Below are positions 23,759-35,093 of a DNA stretch of 64,000 nucleotides, piece after piece. A program made the translations under genes and the position numbers. Position 1 is the stretch's first letter; every line of letters begins with the position of its first letter. Source of the DNA: Patiria pectinifera. Lineage: Eukaryota; Echinodermata; Asteroidea; Valvatida; Asterinidae. Location: contig CM057147.1 in the NCBI GenBank assembly GCA_029964075.1, positions 11,987,513 through 12,051,512 on the forward strand, given 5' to 3'. Below the pieces are notes generated by a model. The model saw nothing but the letters and a program-made list of their open reading frames with translations. It was not told the origin of the DNA and made no database searches.

Positions 23759-26254
23759 GAGAAAGGAGAGTCACCCAGAGAATTAACTCTGTTTCTAGGT
23801 AGGTCAGCCATTCTCTGAACACGTCTTTCCTATGATCCTCCTGCAGACGACACATTCAAGAAGTACTTTGTACTTCAATACCGTTCCGTCGTCAGGCACA
23901 GCACACACTCCCTCCACGAGTGTGCTGACTTACATGGTGTTGCCAAGGCACTATGGGTGCTTCACCTGCTACTTGAGTGCACCAATTTCCGGACTTCCTC
24001 CAACTCTTTGGCTTATGCTTTACTTCCTTGTTATCGTGGAGCAGGTACAGGTGCTTTAGGCTCCATTGGCCAAGCTGTCTCATCCCCTGATAAGAACTCC
24101 GGTCTCTGTGTCCATCTTGATTGGCATATCCTCTGTTTGGCATCAAGCCCTCTGGAGGCGTCATCGGCTGGGTTAGAGCGTGTATCCACATAGCTCAATT
24201 GAGCTGCCAGCGAACCTTCGTGAATGGCAATCAATCAATTGGTGACGAAGGTCTGGAATCTCTTAGAGGTGTTCTTGGTGTACTGCAAGACAATCATACT
24301 ATATCAGTCCAAACTATGGTACTCTGAACTTCCAGCCTCATTTAACGGCGCAGAATACTTCCATCCTCACTGCCATACCTGCCACCGAGGGGGCTTACGT
24401 CGCGTAATGGTCATCAAGAACGAAGTGTGGATATGTTCCTGGTCGTTTACCAGCCTCATGCAAGATACCGCGCGCTCTATGTGCGACCATATCGCAGAAG
24501 TGTTGTAGCTTCACTCTAGAAGGTGTCCCAAACTCTTGAGGTACACCTGGGAACACTGGAATCTTCCAGCTAGGTTAGCTCATGTAGCCACTTCATCAAC
24601 TGCTTAAACTTTCCTGGCTCTAGTTCCTCATCCCAGTCATTCCCTCTCTTTCATGCATCTTGGAAGATCATCTTTGCTTGGAGCACAAATTTAATGGTCA
24701 CACAAATCCAAATGAGTCTTAGACAGAACTCATGAAGCTCAGAAGACCTCTCCTGTTGTAACCCTTCTCTTTTGTCTTTATTTTGATACCAAACACATCT
24801 TTGTCTGTCCCAGTGCACTCCAAGTGCTCTCTAGTAATCCATTTTCCAGGTGCATCCTGGCTCACTGGTAGCATATACTGCATCGCATCGTGTTGCGAAC
24901 TGGCATGTCGTCTGGTACATCCTTCACGTCCACTCTTCTTTCTGCATCATCGGGCTACATGGTTAGTCACCAGCAAGCAGTTGAAGCGGAGCCTTTTACC
25001 TTTCACCATCTCCATTCGCTTCTGCGGGGACATTTCGTGAAGTCATCACAGGCATCAAGACGATAATTTCCGCTGCAGAGGTGGCATGGCTTCGTCTTCG
25101 ACCGGCCTTCTCTCTTTGATGCACCAAACTTCTTACATGACTCTGCACCATGCTTCCTTGGCATGAACACTGAATCTTGTCCATCGCTTTGGATTTCCGG
25201 ATTTGCCCGATGCCTTTGAGATCCTGTACTTAGTGTTCAGGGATCCAAACACAGGGCCATTGGCCTCCTTGGCAGCCACATTCAGAAATTTGACAAGCCT
25301 GTTGATGTTGGGGTTATCACCAGTTGCTTCCAGTGTTCCAGTGTCTTTATTGCTTCATTACGCCATCTTGACTGCAGAAAGAATGGTAGCTGTTCCACAA
25401 AATGTTTACCATCCTCAAACGAGAGTCGATTCCATTGAGCTTGTTCATTGCTTCAAGCGTCTCCATGCAGCCTTGGACCTCATCAGTAAAATAGTGTATG
25501 GCTTCGGCTCTGTTCGATATAACTGGGCCCTCGTATACTATGTCGACCCAGGATCGTTGCGAGATGTTGAACGCATTGCCGAATCTCACCTTCAGAAGTG
25601 TACGTGCTTTTATCATAACTTTCGGATTGTTTCATCATTGCACATGGCTGAATGGCATGAGCTGCCTTTCCATTACAGAACTCGAACAGTCAGTTCAACT
25701 TCTCCATCGCTGACAGAGGAGTTCCCAAGACAACTGTCGAATGAGTTCATGAACGCCCTGTAGTTCATGGGGTTGCCATCAAAGGACATCAAACTGGTTT
25801 TCGGAATGTTCATAACATCTAACATCTGAAGCTGTAGTGCTAGGAAGACACCCACCGGTTCCGTTGTGGGAGTCGGCCAAGCCTCCGCAAGTGGGTTAAG
25901 ATTTTTAGTTCTGAACGTCATTACTCTTCGGACATTCAGGTGTTGGTATATCTGATGTAGCATTGGTCGATAAGGGTTACTGATCTGGTACCCCCCCCCC
26001 CCTCATCAAAACGTGGTTATTGGTTCATGACTGCATGATCACCAGTTGATCATGAGGGGCCCCATGAACTTGGCTAATGCTTCTGCCTTCGCCAAAGCTA
26101 TCTCGATTTATGTTTCAAGTTGCAGGGACTCCATTGCAGCTTTCTGTTTCAGCAACTGTTCATCCATGGGTTTTCTGCTTCAGTTGCTTAAGCTCCAAGC
26201 CCTGCTGTAGTTTCAGGAACTTTGCCGGTGACATGGAGTGATGCCCTTCTGGTT

Positions 26255-26276
26255 ACCCTAACCCTAACCCTAACCG
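26255..26276. repeat. Interstitial telomere-like CCCTAA units
   Basis: ACCCTAACCCTAACCCTAACC, just over three units of the TTAGGG telomere repeat, at the outer edge of the BEL/Pao gag remnant. It is far too short to be a telomere; more likely a repair or replication-slippage trace. Confidence 0.7.
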
Positions 26277-26967
26277 GGAGTAACACGATCTAGGTTGTCG
26301 GAACATAGGGGTGTCGGAACATAGAGAAGTCACCGCCCTTCTGGTTGCAGCTTTTGCTCTGGCACTTGATGTCCACGGATTTCTGGAACGCCTTATGTTT
26401 TCTTTTAATATTTGAAGCATCGTCACCTCGGGATTTGATAAGCTTAATTAGCTTCTCCTTTGTCACTGCTCCTTCTTCCAAGCTGTCACTCAAACTTCCA
26501 CGGTTACTAATCTTTGATATGTATTCAGCTATATTATTGCACAGATCACTCGCAATCAAACTATATGCAGTGTTTAGTTAGTACACCTCTGGATTGTACA
26601 GAAAATGTGATGGATTTTGGCTGTGTAGAATTCAAACTGTCCACTGTTTCTCACTGACACTTACATTAGCCATAATTAACACGCATTTGTTTGGTTCATC
26701 ACTTTATTGCGAGTAATCTACATTCACCTGAGCAGTGACAATACCGGTCTAACTATGTCTGGTACAAGATAATCCTCACAATATTTATATAATAAACAGG
26801 TCTCCAAAGTTGTACACTGCAAGGGTTCACTGTCTCTTATAACTTTGCCGTACTAGTGCCAAAGTCACCTTGTAAGTGACCATGCTTTATATACTCACAT
26901 TTCTAGATATGTTATGACGGACGTTCCAATTGAACTGTCGATAAACGACGTACGACCCTTATATTAA

Positions 26968-27334
26968 GGCCAAAAAAAGTATCCGGTTTCTGGTATGCGC
27001 GCGCGTCGCCGTAGCCATGCGCGTCGGCAAAATGAAAAAGTTTTTTTTTCAATGAAAGATGATGTCTCAAAACCGCCAAACTCACTCGTTTGACTGGAAT
27101 CCTGCTGCTGCACAATTTTAACGTGTTTTTAGATTGGGTTATGGTCGAGAATAAGCTTTATGTGGCCTCTCTGGACTCCCATATATTTGCACTAAGATTA
27201 GTCGGGCACCATTTGCAGTCATCGGCCAACATTTGTAGCAAAAACATCAGGTAAAAAAAAAAAAAAAAAGCCGCGTCGCCGCACCACTTTTTGGGCAAGC
27301 TCCATACCAGAAACCGGAGACTTTTTTTTTGGCC
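26968..27334. mobile_element. Harbinger-like MITE, 367 bp, TAA target duplication
   Basis: TAA at 26965-26967 and 27335-27337. Inverted ends of about 30 bp: GGCCAAAAAAAGTATCCGG then TTTCTGGTATG on the left; the right end is the complement with a longer A run and one change. GC-rich subterminal blocks (GCGCGCGCGTCGCCG and CCGCGTCGCCGCACC) follow. TWA duplications with GGCC-type ends are usual for PIF/Harbinger. No coding region. Confidence 0.7.
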
Positions 27335-27337
27335 TAA

Positions 27338-29025
27338 CAATGTCCAAAAACGTTAGTGATGATTTGTCCACGTGTTTGTCGACTTGTCGTAACGTTATGC
27401 GGAGATCAATTAGCTAACATAAGTGACGTACAAACCAGAATGGCTCCTCTTACACATCTGATCCAAGTGTCTTTTAAATCCGCAATGTGTATAGACCCTA
27501 TCAGCTTACTTTGTATCCTCAACCACTTTAGAAATCTCAAAAGGATATCATATTTTGTCGCAAACAATAGGGTACCTCACAGTGGCTACGCTGAACTTCG
27601 TGGAGCGCTCTCAATTGGCACTAACATGTAAGTAAACGAACCCACGTTAACACGCAACACCTGTGGTACTTGAGTTTGACATAATCGAATTATTGAATGT
27701 GCGCAACTTTTTTGCGACATTTGATTTCAATCATTTCTTTCGCCTGATGGTGATGCCGAAGCTCCGGGAAAAACAATGCGTGAGATCCCCTTCGTTTACT
27801 AAACTACCTTGTCAATAGAAAATTTACAGAAGTAAGCCCGGAGGCAAAATATCAGAATTCACCGAAGGCGGATATTCTCCGTCAAAAATAGACTTTAATT
27901 GAATCAATTCTGTGAATTTTTGTTGTACCTCGTTCCTCCTGGCTGGTTACGGCCGCCGAGTGAACCCGGAGGTAAATCTCCTGAAGCCCGCTGCTACTTT
28001 TGGAACTTTTCACCAATACGAAGCCAATCTATGGTGACATTAAAATATAAACAACATAAGTTTAACTGTAATAAAACCTGTAGTTCCATCTTAAAACTTC
28101 AACTTTTGTTCTTCCTAAGACAGATTTCATCTTGTAGGGGACAAACTTTGGTCAGTTAATTTAGGGGCAGTGTGAAATGTTTTTTTGACAAGTTAGGCCT
28201 AGGTTAAATTACTACAGTTTAGCGCTGGTGAAACTTTGCGAAGTTCGCCAATTAATAACCACCATTTCCTGGCAGGAAAATCAGGCCTACCTTTTCTTTT
28301 CATGGAACACCAGTTTACGCTTGTTTTAAGGTCACTCACTTGAATTTCCTCTTACAAAAGAAAATATAATTCTTTTGGGACTTTCTGCAGCGGCCCGACG
28401 TACAGCCCGCAGGTTGTCCTTGATGCGCCAGACGCAATGATGATGTTGCTTCATTCAAGGTCGGGTTTTTAAAAGTTAAATTGCGCGTGCAAATCATTAA
28501 GGTCTACAGGATCCTGGAGATATGTTGCAAAAGTGGTGTTCTGACTGGGAAAAGGTACAGTTCAAAATTTTGACTTAAAACAGCTCAATTTGGTGCTCCA
28601 ACTTTTTAAAATTTGCGATGAAGAAAGATAGAGTACTGCAAAAGATATCAAACAAATTCCAATAGCATTTGAAAACGAGTTAATATGAAAGTATGAAAAT
28701 TGCGGTCCACACGGAGAGACAAAAAAATGTACTGGAAGACTTTCGCCTACCTGCATCCTTTACTTAATGAATTAGAGAAAAAGACCACTATTGGGCGTAC
28801 GGCAAAAATCCCCCATGGACAGTAATGTTGCAACACTATGTCCAAAGCATCTGATCACGATGACCAAATTATAACCTGGATCCTTTGGGAATTGCAACCA
28901 AGTTTACACGACATACTAGACGATTGAGAGTGAAAGACTTATTATTTCAGAGCTTACATAATCACGGGAACGAAGCTCTGAATAAAATAATTACTAAGTA
29001 AAGTGCATGATTAAGGTCACTATAC
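27338..29025. other. LLTP intron, no gene seen; a missing exon should be here or in 22182-26960
   Basis: The phase mismatch between the signal-peptide exon and the micro-exon requires at least one exon in 22182-29025. I searched the minus strand by eye for an LLTP-like strand segment with acceptor and donor and did not find a convincing one. No other coding evidence. Confidence 0.4.
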
Positions 29026-29289
29026 CTCAGACTCGGCCTGCAGCGTGCGAACCATCTTCAATTCCGTAGAGGAATAGAAGGTGTAGACGTACTCGGTGTC
29101 CGGTTTGAACCGGATGAAACTGGCAAGGACCGGACTGATCCAGCTAGTGCTTATGGAGAGTACCAGAGCTAGCTTCAGCATGGTGACACCAAGCCGAAGA
29201 TTGGTCCTCCCCAGTCCTGCCGGCAAGGCCATCTTGGTGGATGGCCTGCTTCGACGGCAGGAAAATCCCGAAATCAAATACTTTAAGTT
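29026..29289 (-). CDS. LLTP first coding exon with signal peptide
   Basis: The donor is GTATAG below 29026, phase 0 after AESE. Two starts are possible: ATG at 29230-29232 (AAGATGG context, MALPAGLGRTNLRLGVT) or ATG at 29179-29181 (MLKLALVLSISTSWISPVLA). The second begins directly with a hydrophobic signal peptide ending near SPVLA|S, so the first would give a longer n-region. After it, FIRFKPDTEYVYTFYSSTEL is the usual first strand of the lipid-binding domain (x-EYVYxYxxxxE). An acceptor TTTCAG lies just above 29289, implying a 5' UTR exon upstream; the frame stays open to 29361. Confidence 0.8.
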
Positions 29290-32200
29290 CTGAAATGAGA
29301 GAGAAAAGAAAAACCTTGAAGGAGGAAAAAGAACAACCAAGTGGTCACTTTCGGGATTCATATGAAGTCCATTTGGGGCGCGATAGCTCCTATTTTCGCA
29401 ATAGCATATAGGTACAAACTCACAATCAAAAAAGCGAACTTTAAATTATATCAGTCATTACCGAAGAAGTCAATGGTTTGGAATTACACAGCTCCTTGTC
29501 TTAGGAGGTAAAATTATTTAAATGAACTTTTAAACGATACTTAGAGTTTCATCAGCAAATATACATAGTTTTCTATTAACATCGAATTCTTTCTGGCAAT
29601 ACGAAAGTTATTCACGTGTGAATGAGCTATCGAACGACGAACTAAAAAAGGGGGCTCACGTTAACGTTTTATAATAATTAATTTACAAATTGCGAATTAT
29701 TTGCGACCGAAATGTGTCTTTTTCTCCGGGTAGACTGGTTACTGCCCCCATCAGAATCCAGGGACAGATAATGGAGCCTGAAAGTATAAAAAGTCACGCG
29801 GCGAGCTTCTGGAACCTTCGCGCGGCCCGCCTTTGGGCATTTTTTGACAGAATGATTTCTTCTGGTTCTTCTGCTTCTGCTGTATAGTATGCAAGCACCG
29901 CCCGATCACGGTATAACGCATAGGTCAGTCACGGTATAACGCATAGGTCAGTGTGGCGGTGGTTAAATTGTGTAATGAGTTTTTTTGACCAGCTCATCAT
30001 CCATATGTACTTGATCCAGTCTCTCTTTGAATACTTTGATGTCAGATTTCTAACCGTAATCACCCTGAGAAACATCCATGTTGTAATTTTACCTTGGTAT
30101 TCCTCAATAGAAATGACGAGAAATTACTTGGAGATGGGTAAAAACGAATTTTTTTTACGACCTTTCACATCCGGCATTTTACGTTCCTGTAGGTCTCCTT
30201 ATTTGTTCACATTTGTTGTGACATATTTGGCAAAGAATGAGAAAAGCCAAGGGTTCTAAATTTAGTCGTGCTGGCTTTAATACAGTCCTCATCACCTGTC
30301 ATTTTAGATTTGTTTTGTAAGTGCTAATGAATATTTCTAGTTTATTCCCCCAAAAATGTGTATCATAAAAGTAAAACTAAAATACTTCCTAGTCTTCTCC
30401 CGATAACCGCCACAAAATTATTCATCAATGTTCATCTTTTCATCATTTTTTACGAGTACACCGAGTTCCATTAGTCCACATGTATTTTAGATTTTTGGAA
30501 GTGAAAGGTCAGTTTTTGGAACGATATTTACGTTTCCATAAATTGAGATACTATTATTACAAAGGCCTATTCCAGGGTGATTTTCTGAAGAAATCAATGT
30601 ACCAAAAGTAATTGCAAAGTTTATAATTTTTGCACGGTAATTTTCCTATTCAAGGGTTTGGGAAGCGCGTCTTCAGGGGTGAATTTTTCAGGCTCTATTA
30701 TAGTCTACTTAAAGGGCGGATCTTTTTGTGATTCAGGGAACCTTGCAGGGGTTATGTACTGTCAATAATGAACATGCTGGCCGCCCAAAAGCACACGCAC
30801 TCCCGCCTGGAGCCCTGCCTATTATGCAGCCCAACATCAAACTATTATGTTTTTTAGGGGTTGCAGATGCCCAAAGTAGGTCATTTTGCCGTAAAAATAT
30901 ACACATCCATGTTGCTGAACAGTTCGCAAAATAAATTAATATATAGCGAGGAACTTTTTTTATGCAGAAATGACATACAGACCCCTTTCTGTTTTACCAC
31001 GGATAGTCATTACATACTTATTCTAGAACCAGACCGAGTAAAGATTCTTCGAGAAAAAGAACAAAATAAAAAACCCAATGAGAACTAAAAACATGTACGT
31101 AAAATCCACTACAATACAGATATTCCCTCAATGAGGAAGATGGTACATTGAAAATGGAACAACAAATTCCAAATGTAACATAAACCAACCAAAAACTAAT
31201 TGGCGTGACTCTTGTCAATTTGTATTTGTTTTCACCTGAAATTTCTACTTAAAGATATATACCTTTTGCAATTACGACTATAGCAATCAGCCCCGGATGA
31301 CAAATGTTTTCTGGGGATTTTTTCGGAAGTTACATTTTAGTTGAAACGTTTCCAAAGATACACCGTTGCTTATATTTTTTCAATATTCGTCATTTATCGT
31401 ATATCATTATTCCATTTAAGTTTATCTTAGGCTTACCTTTTTTTGGTCGCTGCCTTCCCTCTTCAACGACGACGACAAATACGGCAGAAATCAATGACAA
31501 TAGCTTGTAATTTTACAAAATACAAGCGCAAGAGGCACAGCGGTAGTCACAAGTTTTTCCAATAATCTCTATACTGTGAAAATGAAAGATGTATCATTAT
31601 TAAGGAAATGCTCTAAACAGGCATCACGTGAGCTATATATCAGCACATTAGGACGCAGTAAACAATCCAATCTGTGCCCAACGCATTCAGAGCAGTTAGC
31701 TTGTAGCAAATCAGTAATATTGAACCTTTGAGCCTATATGCCACAACGCCCCAACAAGTACACTCTGGGATTACCCGGGTGATTCCACTTACTGAGTCCA
31801 AATAATGTCGCCCCGTAATGACATGCGATAATAGTATATCAAGCCAGCATGAAAGAGCTTATACAAATCGTTTATCACTTTTTTGAAGTTTCAATCACCG
31901 ATAACAGTGACGGGTAGAAAATTACAATGCATACATTGATGGAACTCATTCGCGCAATGTTATAAAACTGACTGCAAGTCTCGAAGTTCGTCTGCGCTCC
32001 AAACTAGTCAATGTAATTACATGTAAAGGCTACAAGAATTGACCGTCGCAAGAAGACTCCAGTGTCAGTAAGTATTAAAATCATTTAAGCCTGCTTCCTT
32101 CATTGCTGAACAAATCTGTAAAGTTGGAAGGCCTTACGATCGATCCTAAACACAAAAAGTGTAAATGTTTGTTGTGTAAAACTGTCAAAATTTGCGTAAA

Positions 32201-32549
32201 AATATTTGCTCAATGCAAAATGAAAATTCCACTTGTACTTCCTATACTTGTGTTTTATCTGCTACACTAAAAAAAAAACCACCTCATCAAACAATGCCTC
32301 TATACAGCGTTATATGAGTACCTAATTGTTGGTAGATTGTGCGCTATATAAACTCCGGTAGTATTATTAATTCAGTGAAATAAATTTCAGAGATGTTTAC
32401 ACCAAATCAAATGCTGATGTATAACGATATATATCGTGGAGTTTGGAGAAGTGACATGCTTATTATTTCTACATTATGCAACCTGAACGTCTATTCAGAT
32501 CGCAGAGTTCAAAGTTGAATAAAAATGCAAGGGTTAAAATACAAATTAA
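29290..32549. other. Upstream region, no gene seen
   Basis: No coding region supported. A 23-bp direct repeat, CACGGTATAACGCATAGGTC then AGT, occurs twice at 29907-29952. A TATAAAAC match on the minus strand near 29665 could serve the lipid-transfer gene. On the plus strand TATAAAA at 31961-31967 is followed about 100 bp later by TCA|GTAAGT at 32068. Either may be chance in AT-rich DNA. The part 32290-32500 is a fragment of the dispersed repeat. Confidence 0.35.
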
Positions 32550-32555
32550 GGTGCA

Positions 32556-34807
32556 CAACCTCCGAGGCCGAGGCCAAGGCCGAGGCCACAACCTCCGAGG
32601 CTAAGGCCGAGGCCGAGGCCAGCTATCAAAACACGTAATAAAACATAAATCACTAAAACAAGGCTAAAATTATGTTGGAGTTTTAACATCTTTTTAGTTG
32701 AATTCACTGAGTTTTGGAGTGCCTGGCTTACAAATTTACAGCTTGCAATGGGTTTCCTCTTGTAAGGAGTCTGGCGAATTTTATTTTTTAAAGAAAGAAA
32801 TCTCAAGTTTTGTATCACTGAAAGCAAATTACACAACAAAATCAATGGCGTTTGAATCAGGCTCATAGGTGTTTGCTTTTTTTAAATGGCCAAATTTTGA
32901 GTTTCTATTCTGTAAGATTTACATCATTTACTTTTAGCATGTTTTATAAATCTTATTTTCAAAACCTATCAAAATGCTTAATATCATAGGAATCCCATTA
33001 AATAAACAACAACTTGATTTTTGAATCAGGTTTTTACCACTCATAACCAAAAAGTTACGACCCCCCGACCTTCGCACTGTCCAGGCGCGCGCCGAGCAAA
33101 CACCGCGATGCGACCAGACAATGCCAGACGGCCCGCCGTTACGCACGGGCAAAGCATAGTTCCAATCCCGCTCCACACAACGGGATGTGTCCACGCATTA
33201 TCACTGCTAATACCGCGGTGCCAGACAAAGTCTGGCAATGGCCAATCCCGCTCCAAACAACACGGCAACACGGAACATGCGTGCATGATATCACTCAGTT
33301 CATCAAAATGACCATGAATTCTCGGATCATCCGATTTGAATCCAATGGCATCGAAAAGAATTTTAAGATCATGGCAAGAGGTAGGGAGTCCAGAGGTTTT
33401 GGCCGTATATCTGTAACCAGGCAAAATTAGTCAATTTCAAACCGTGCATATACATGTAATAAGTATCAACATGGCTCTAAAAAATACAAAAAAAGGATCC
33501 TGGTACCACGAGGAATACTGACTCCATATTATTAAAACATTCATTCAGAACTTTGCATTCATTTGGATGGAAAAACGAATTCTGAAATCGCGCTTTCCAT
33601 ATCGACCATTTGCGCCAAACATTACCGTGTGAGCAGGAACTTTCATTTAAATCACCGTGTAAAAATAAAATCTACTTGATAAATCGTAACTGTTTTTATC
33701 ATATCTTTATGAGAAAAAAAATGGGACGGACTAGTACACTCGATCGTACCCAGAAAGTTCACACTTTTACTGAAACAGCGGCCTAAAAAAAGAAATGATT
33801 AAGCTTGCCGCACGTTGCCGCAAATCATTTTTAAAGGTCGGGGTACAGAGGCGAAACAGAAAATTGTGTACAACACTGCAACCAGACTAGTCTACTACCA
33901 CATGTTATTGTACGCAAATGGGATAGGTGCCAGACTTATGTAGTTTTGCACGCGGTAACAGTTATAACGCTTGCACGCACGTGGAAAGCTGAAGCGCAAG
34001 CTAGGCGAAGATGCTACGTACGTGAGTACGTTCAATGCAACCATTTCCAGTTCATTCGTGCGTACATTGTATATGCGTTCGTTTCACAGAACCCACTGCG
34101 GCAGAATGTCGAGGGTTTGATACGGTAAAAAAATTAAAATTACAATAGAAAACACATAAAAATGGGCGGCCTCGAGCCAGCCTCGACCGATTCGCCGAGG
34201 CCGGTAGGCTCCGAGGCCGAGGCCTTGCACCTCCGAGGCCAAGGCCCAGGTCGAAGCCATGAAAATTGGTCTCGAGGCTAGCCTTTAGTCAAGTCCCACG
34301 CGCTTACCCGGACACGTGACGCACTCCGGATGCTGACACGTAAAAAGACTAGCACGAGCGGCGGAGCCGCGAGGGCCTTTACCATCTCGTGGAGAACGCT
34401 TTTGTTTTTCTTTACATTTGTCTACCGATTTGGTAGACATACATAATGCATTACCCTTTGTGAATTGACCAATGAAAATGCAGAATTACTAACGTAAATC
34501 AGCCGTTGTCTGGCGCCAGAGAGCGCGCACGCCGTGGCCCGCTTGCTGTTGCTGGTAACCGCAAACCACTGTTAGATGATTGGTTTATATTTCTTGATGT
34601 ATATTACGTGAATAAATGAATAAGTGATTAGTTCCACGAGATAGTAAAGGCCCTCGCGGCTCCGCCGCTCGTGCTAGTCTCTTTACATGCCAGCATCCGG
34701 GATGCGTTTCGTGTCCGGATGGTCCGGATATAGGCGCGTGGGACTTGACTAAAGGCTACCTCGAGGGCGGCCTCGAGGCCGAGGCCGGCCTCGAGACCTC
34801 CAACACT
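32556..34807. mobile_element. Composite insertion with GAGGCC-rich ends, about 2.25 kb
   Basis: GGTGCA stands at 32550-32555 and 34808-34813. The flanking sequence (AAATTAAGGTGCA / TAATGACTGATTTAAAACAACC) is contiguous, as complement, in a related copy at about 40930-40995, which serves as a diverged empty site. Both ends are made of GAGGCC/GGCCTCG hexamer arrays (32560-32620, 34165-34280, 34760-34800). The inside holds a segment shared with 17880-17930 (GCCCGCCGTTACGCACGGGC) and a nested MITE at 34279-34758. The class is unknown to me. Confidence 0.5.
34279..34758. mobile_element. MITE, 480 bp, TAGCCTTTAGTC ends, nested
   Basis: Inverted ends TAGCCTTTAGTCAAGTCCCA continue into CGCGC, and a second inverted block (GACTAGCACGAGCGGCGGAG then CCGCGAGGGCCTTTA and CTCGTGG) follows, so complementarity covers about 130 bp per side with one unpaired section. 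The flanks TCTCGAGGC (34270-34278) and CCTCGAGGG (34759-34767) match at 7 of 9 positions, a possible decayed 9-bp duplication in a GC-rich repeat. Same family as 4985-5655. Confidence 0.6.
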
Positions 34808-35093
34808 GGTGCATAATGACTGATTTAAAACAACCCAAGCGATGGGTACATTTATAACACAACAGTGCAGGGTCAAAATTAGAACCCAATATCTGGGTAA
34901 GAAAATGACACAACACATATGTAAAATGCGCGTTTTATAAAGAGTTAAACAAAGGGAAATGGTTGTCACATGGGTAAATTTCTTACACGACTTAGTTGTA
35001 ATGTGCAATTATGCAACACAATAATGGGTGAAACGCTACACGGAAATGATTTATTGTGTACACCGTAGCTGTTGTGTAGCACAATTTACACAA

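Larger units (their letters stand above)
23070..26560 (-). pseudogene. BEL/Pao retrotransposon remnant, internally deleted
   Basis: Broken minus-strand pieces in the order gag, late RT, RNase H-like, integrase. Gag: PKTSLMSFDGNPMNYRAFMN near 25800 and RTLLKVRFGNAF near 25600 (the gag_pre/DUF1759-type core). Zinc knuckle: CHLCSG-like cysteines near 25080. Late RT: GYNRRGLLSFMSSV near 24760. RNase H-like: VWTDSMIVLQYTKNTSKRFQ near 24290. Then SNPADDASRGL near 24150. Integrase core: RRGMPKIIMRSANGPNLVGG near 23560. Integrase tail: LLADRLWKRWEREYLPTLHL near 23310. The protease and the RT active-site region are absent: gag runs into late RT within about 200 bp near 24900. Many stops and frameshifts; not functional. 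It lies in an intron of the lipid-transfer gene, same orientation. Clear LTRs were not found. Confidence 0.8.
37..29289 (-). other. Large lipid transfer protein gene, 5' part, eleven exons found
   Basis: Spliced gene encoding a secreted lipid-carrier or yolk-type protein of the vitellogenin/apolipoprotein B/MTP superfamily. The exons together give about 480 residues matching the general layout of the N-terminal lipid-binding module: signal peptide, beta-barrel part (exons 29026 to 7632), then a helical part rich in Leu/Ala repeats (exons 5885 to 37). Ten successive exons from 22181 to 37 join with matching phases, which is strong evidence that they are real and complete. The first exon ends in phase 0 while the 22148-22181 exon needs one preceding base, so at least one exon between 22182 and 29025 is missing from my list. 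The gene continues left of the window. Family membership is from recognised sequence character. Which member it is (apolipophorin, apoB-like, vitellogenin or MTP) I cannot settle. Confidence 0.8.

Noticed and set aside
26255-26276. Telomere end
   Set aside because: Only about three CCCTAA units flanked by ordinary sequence on both sides; not a chromosome end.
31961-32069. TATA box plus 5' exon with GTAAGT donor on the plus strand
   Set aside because: Both signals are short and the region is AT-rich; no downstream coding exon could be tied to it.
32546-32866. Frame with GLGLGLSLGG-type C-terminus
   Set aside because: The Gly-Leu run is only the translation of the GAGGCC hexamer array at the insertion edge.
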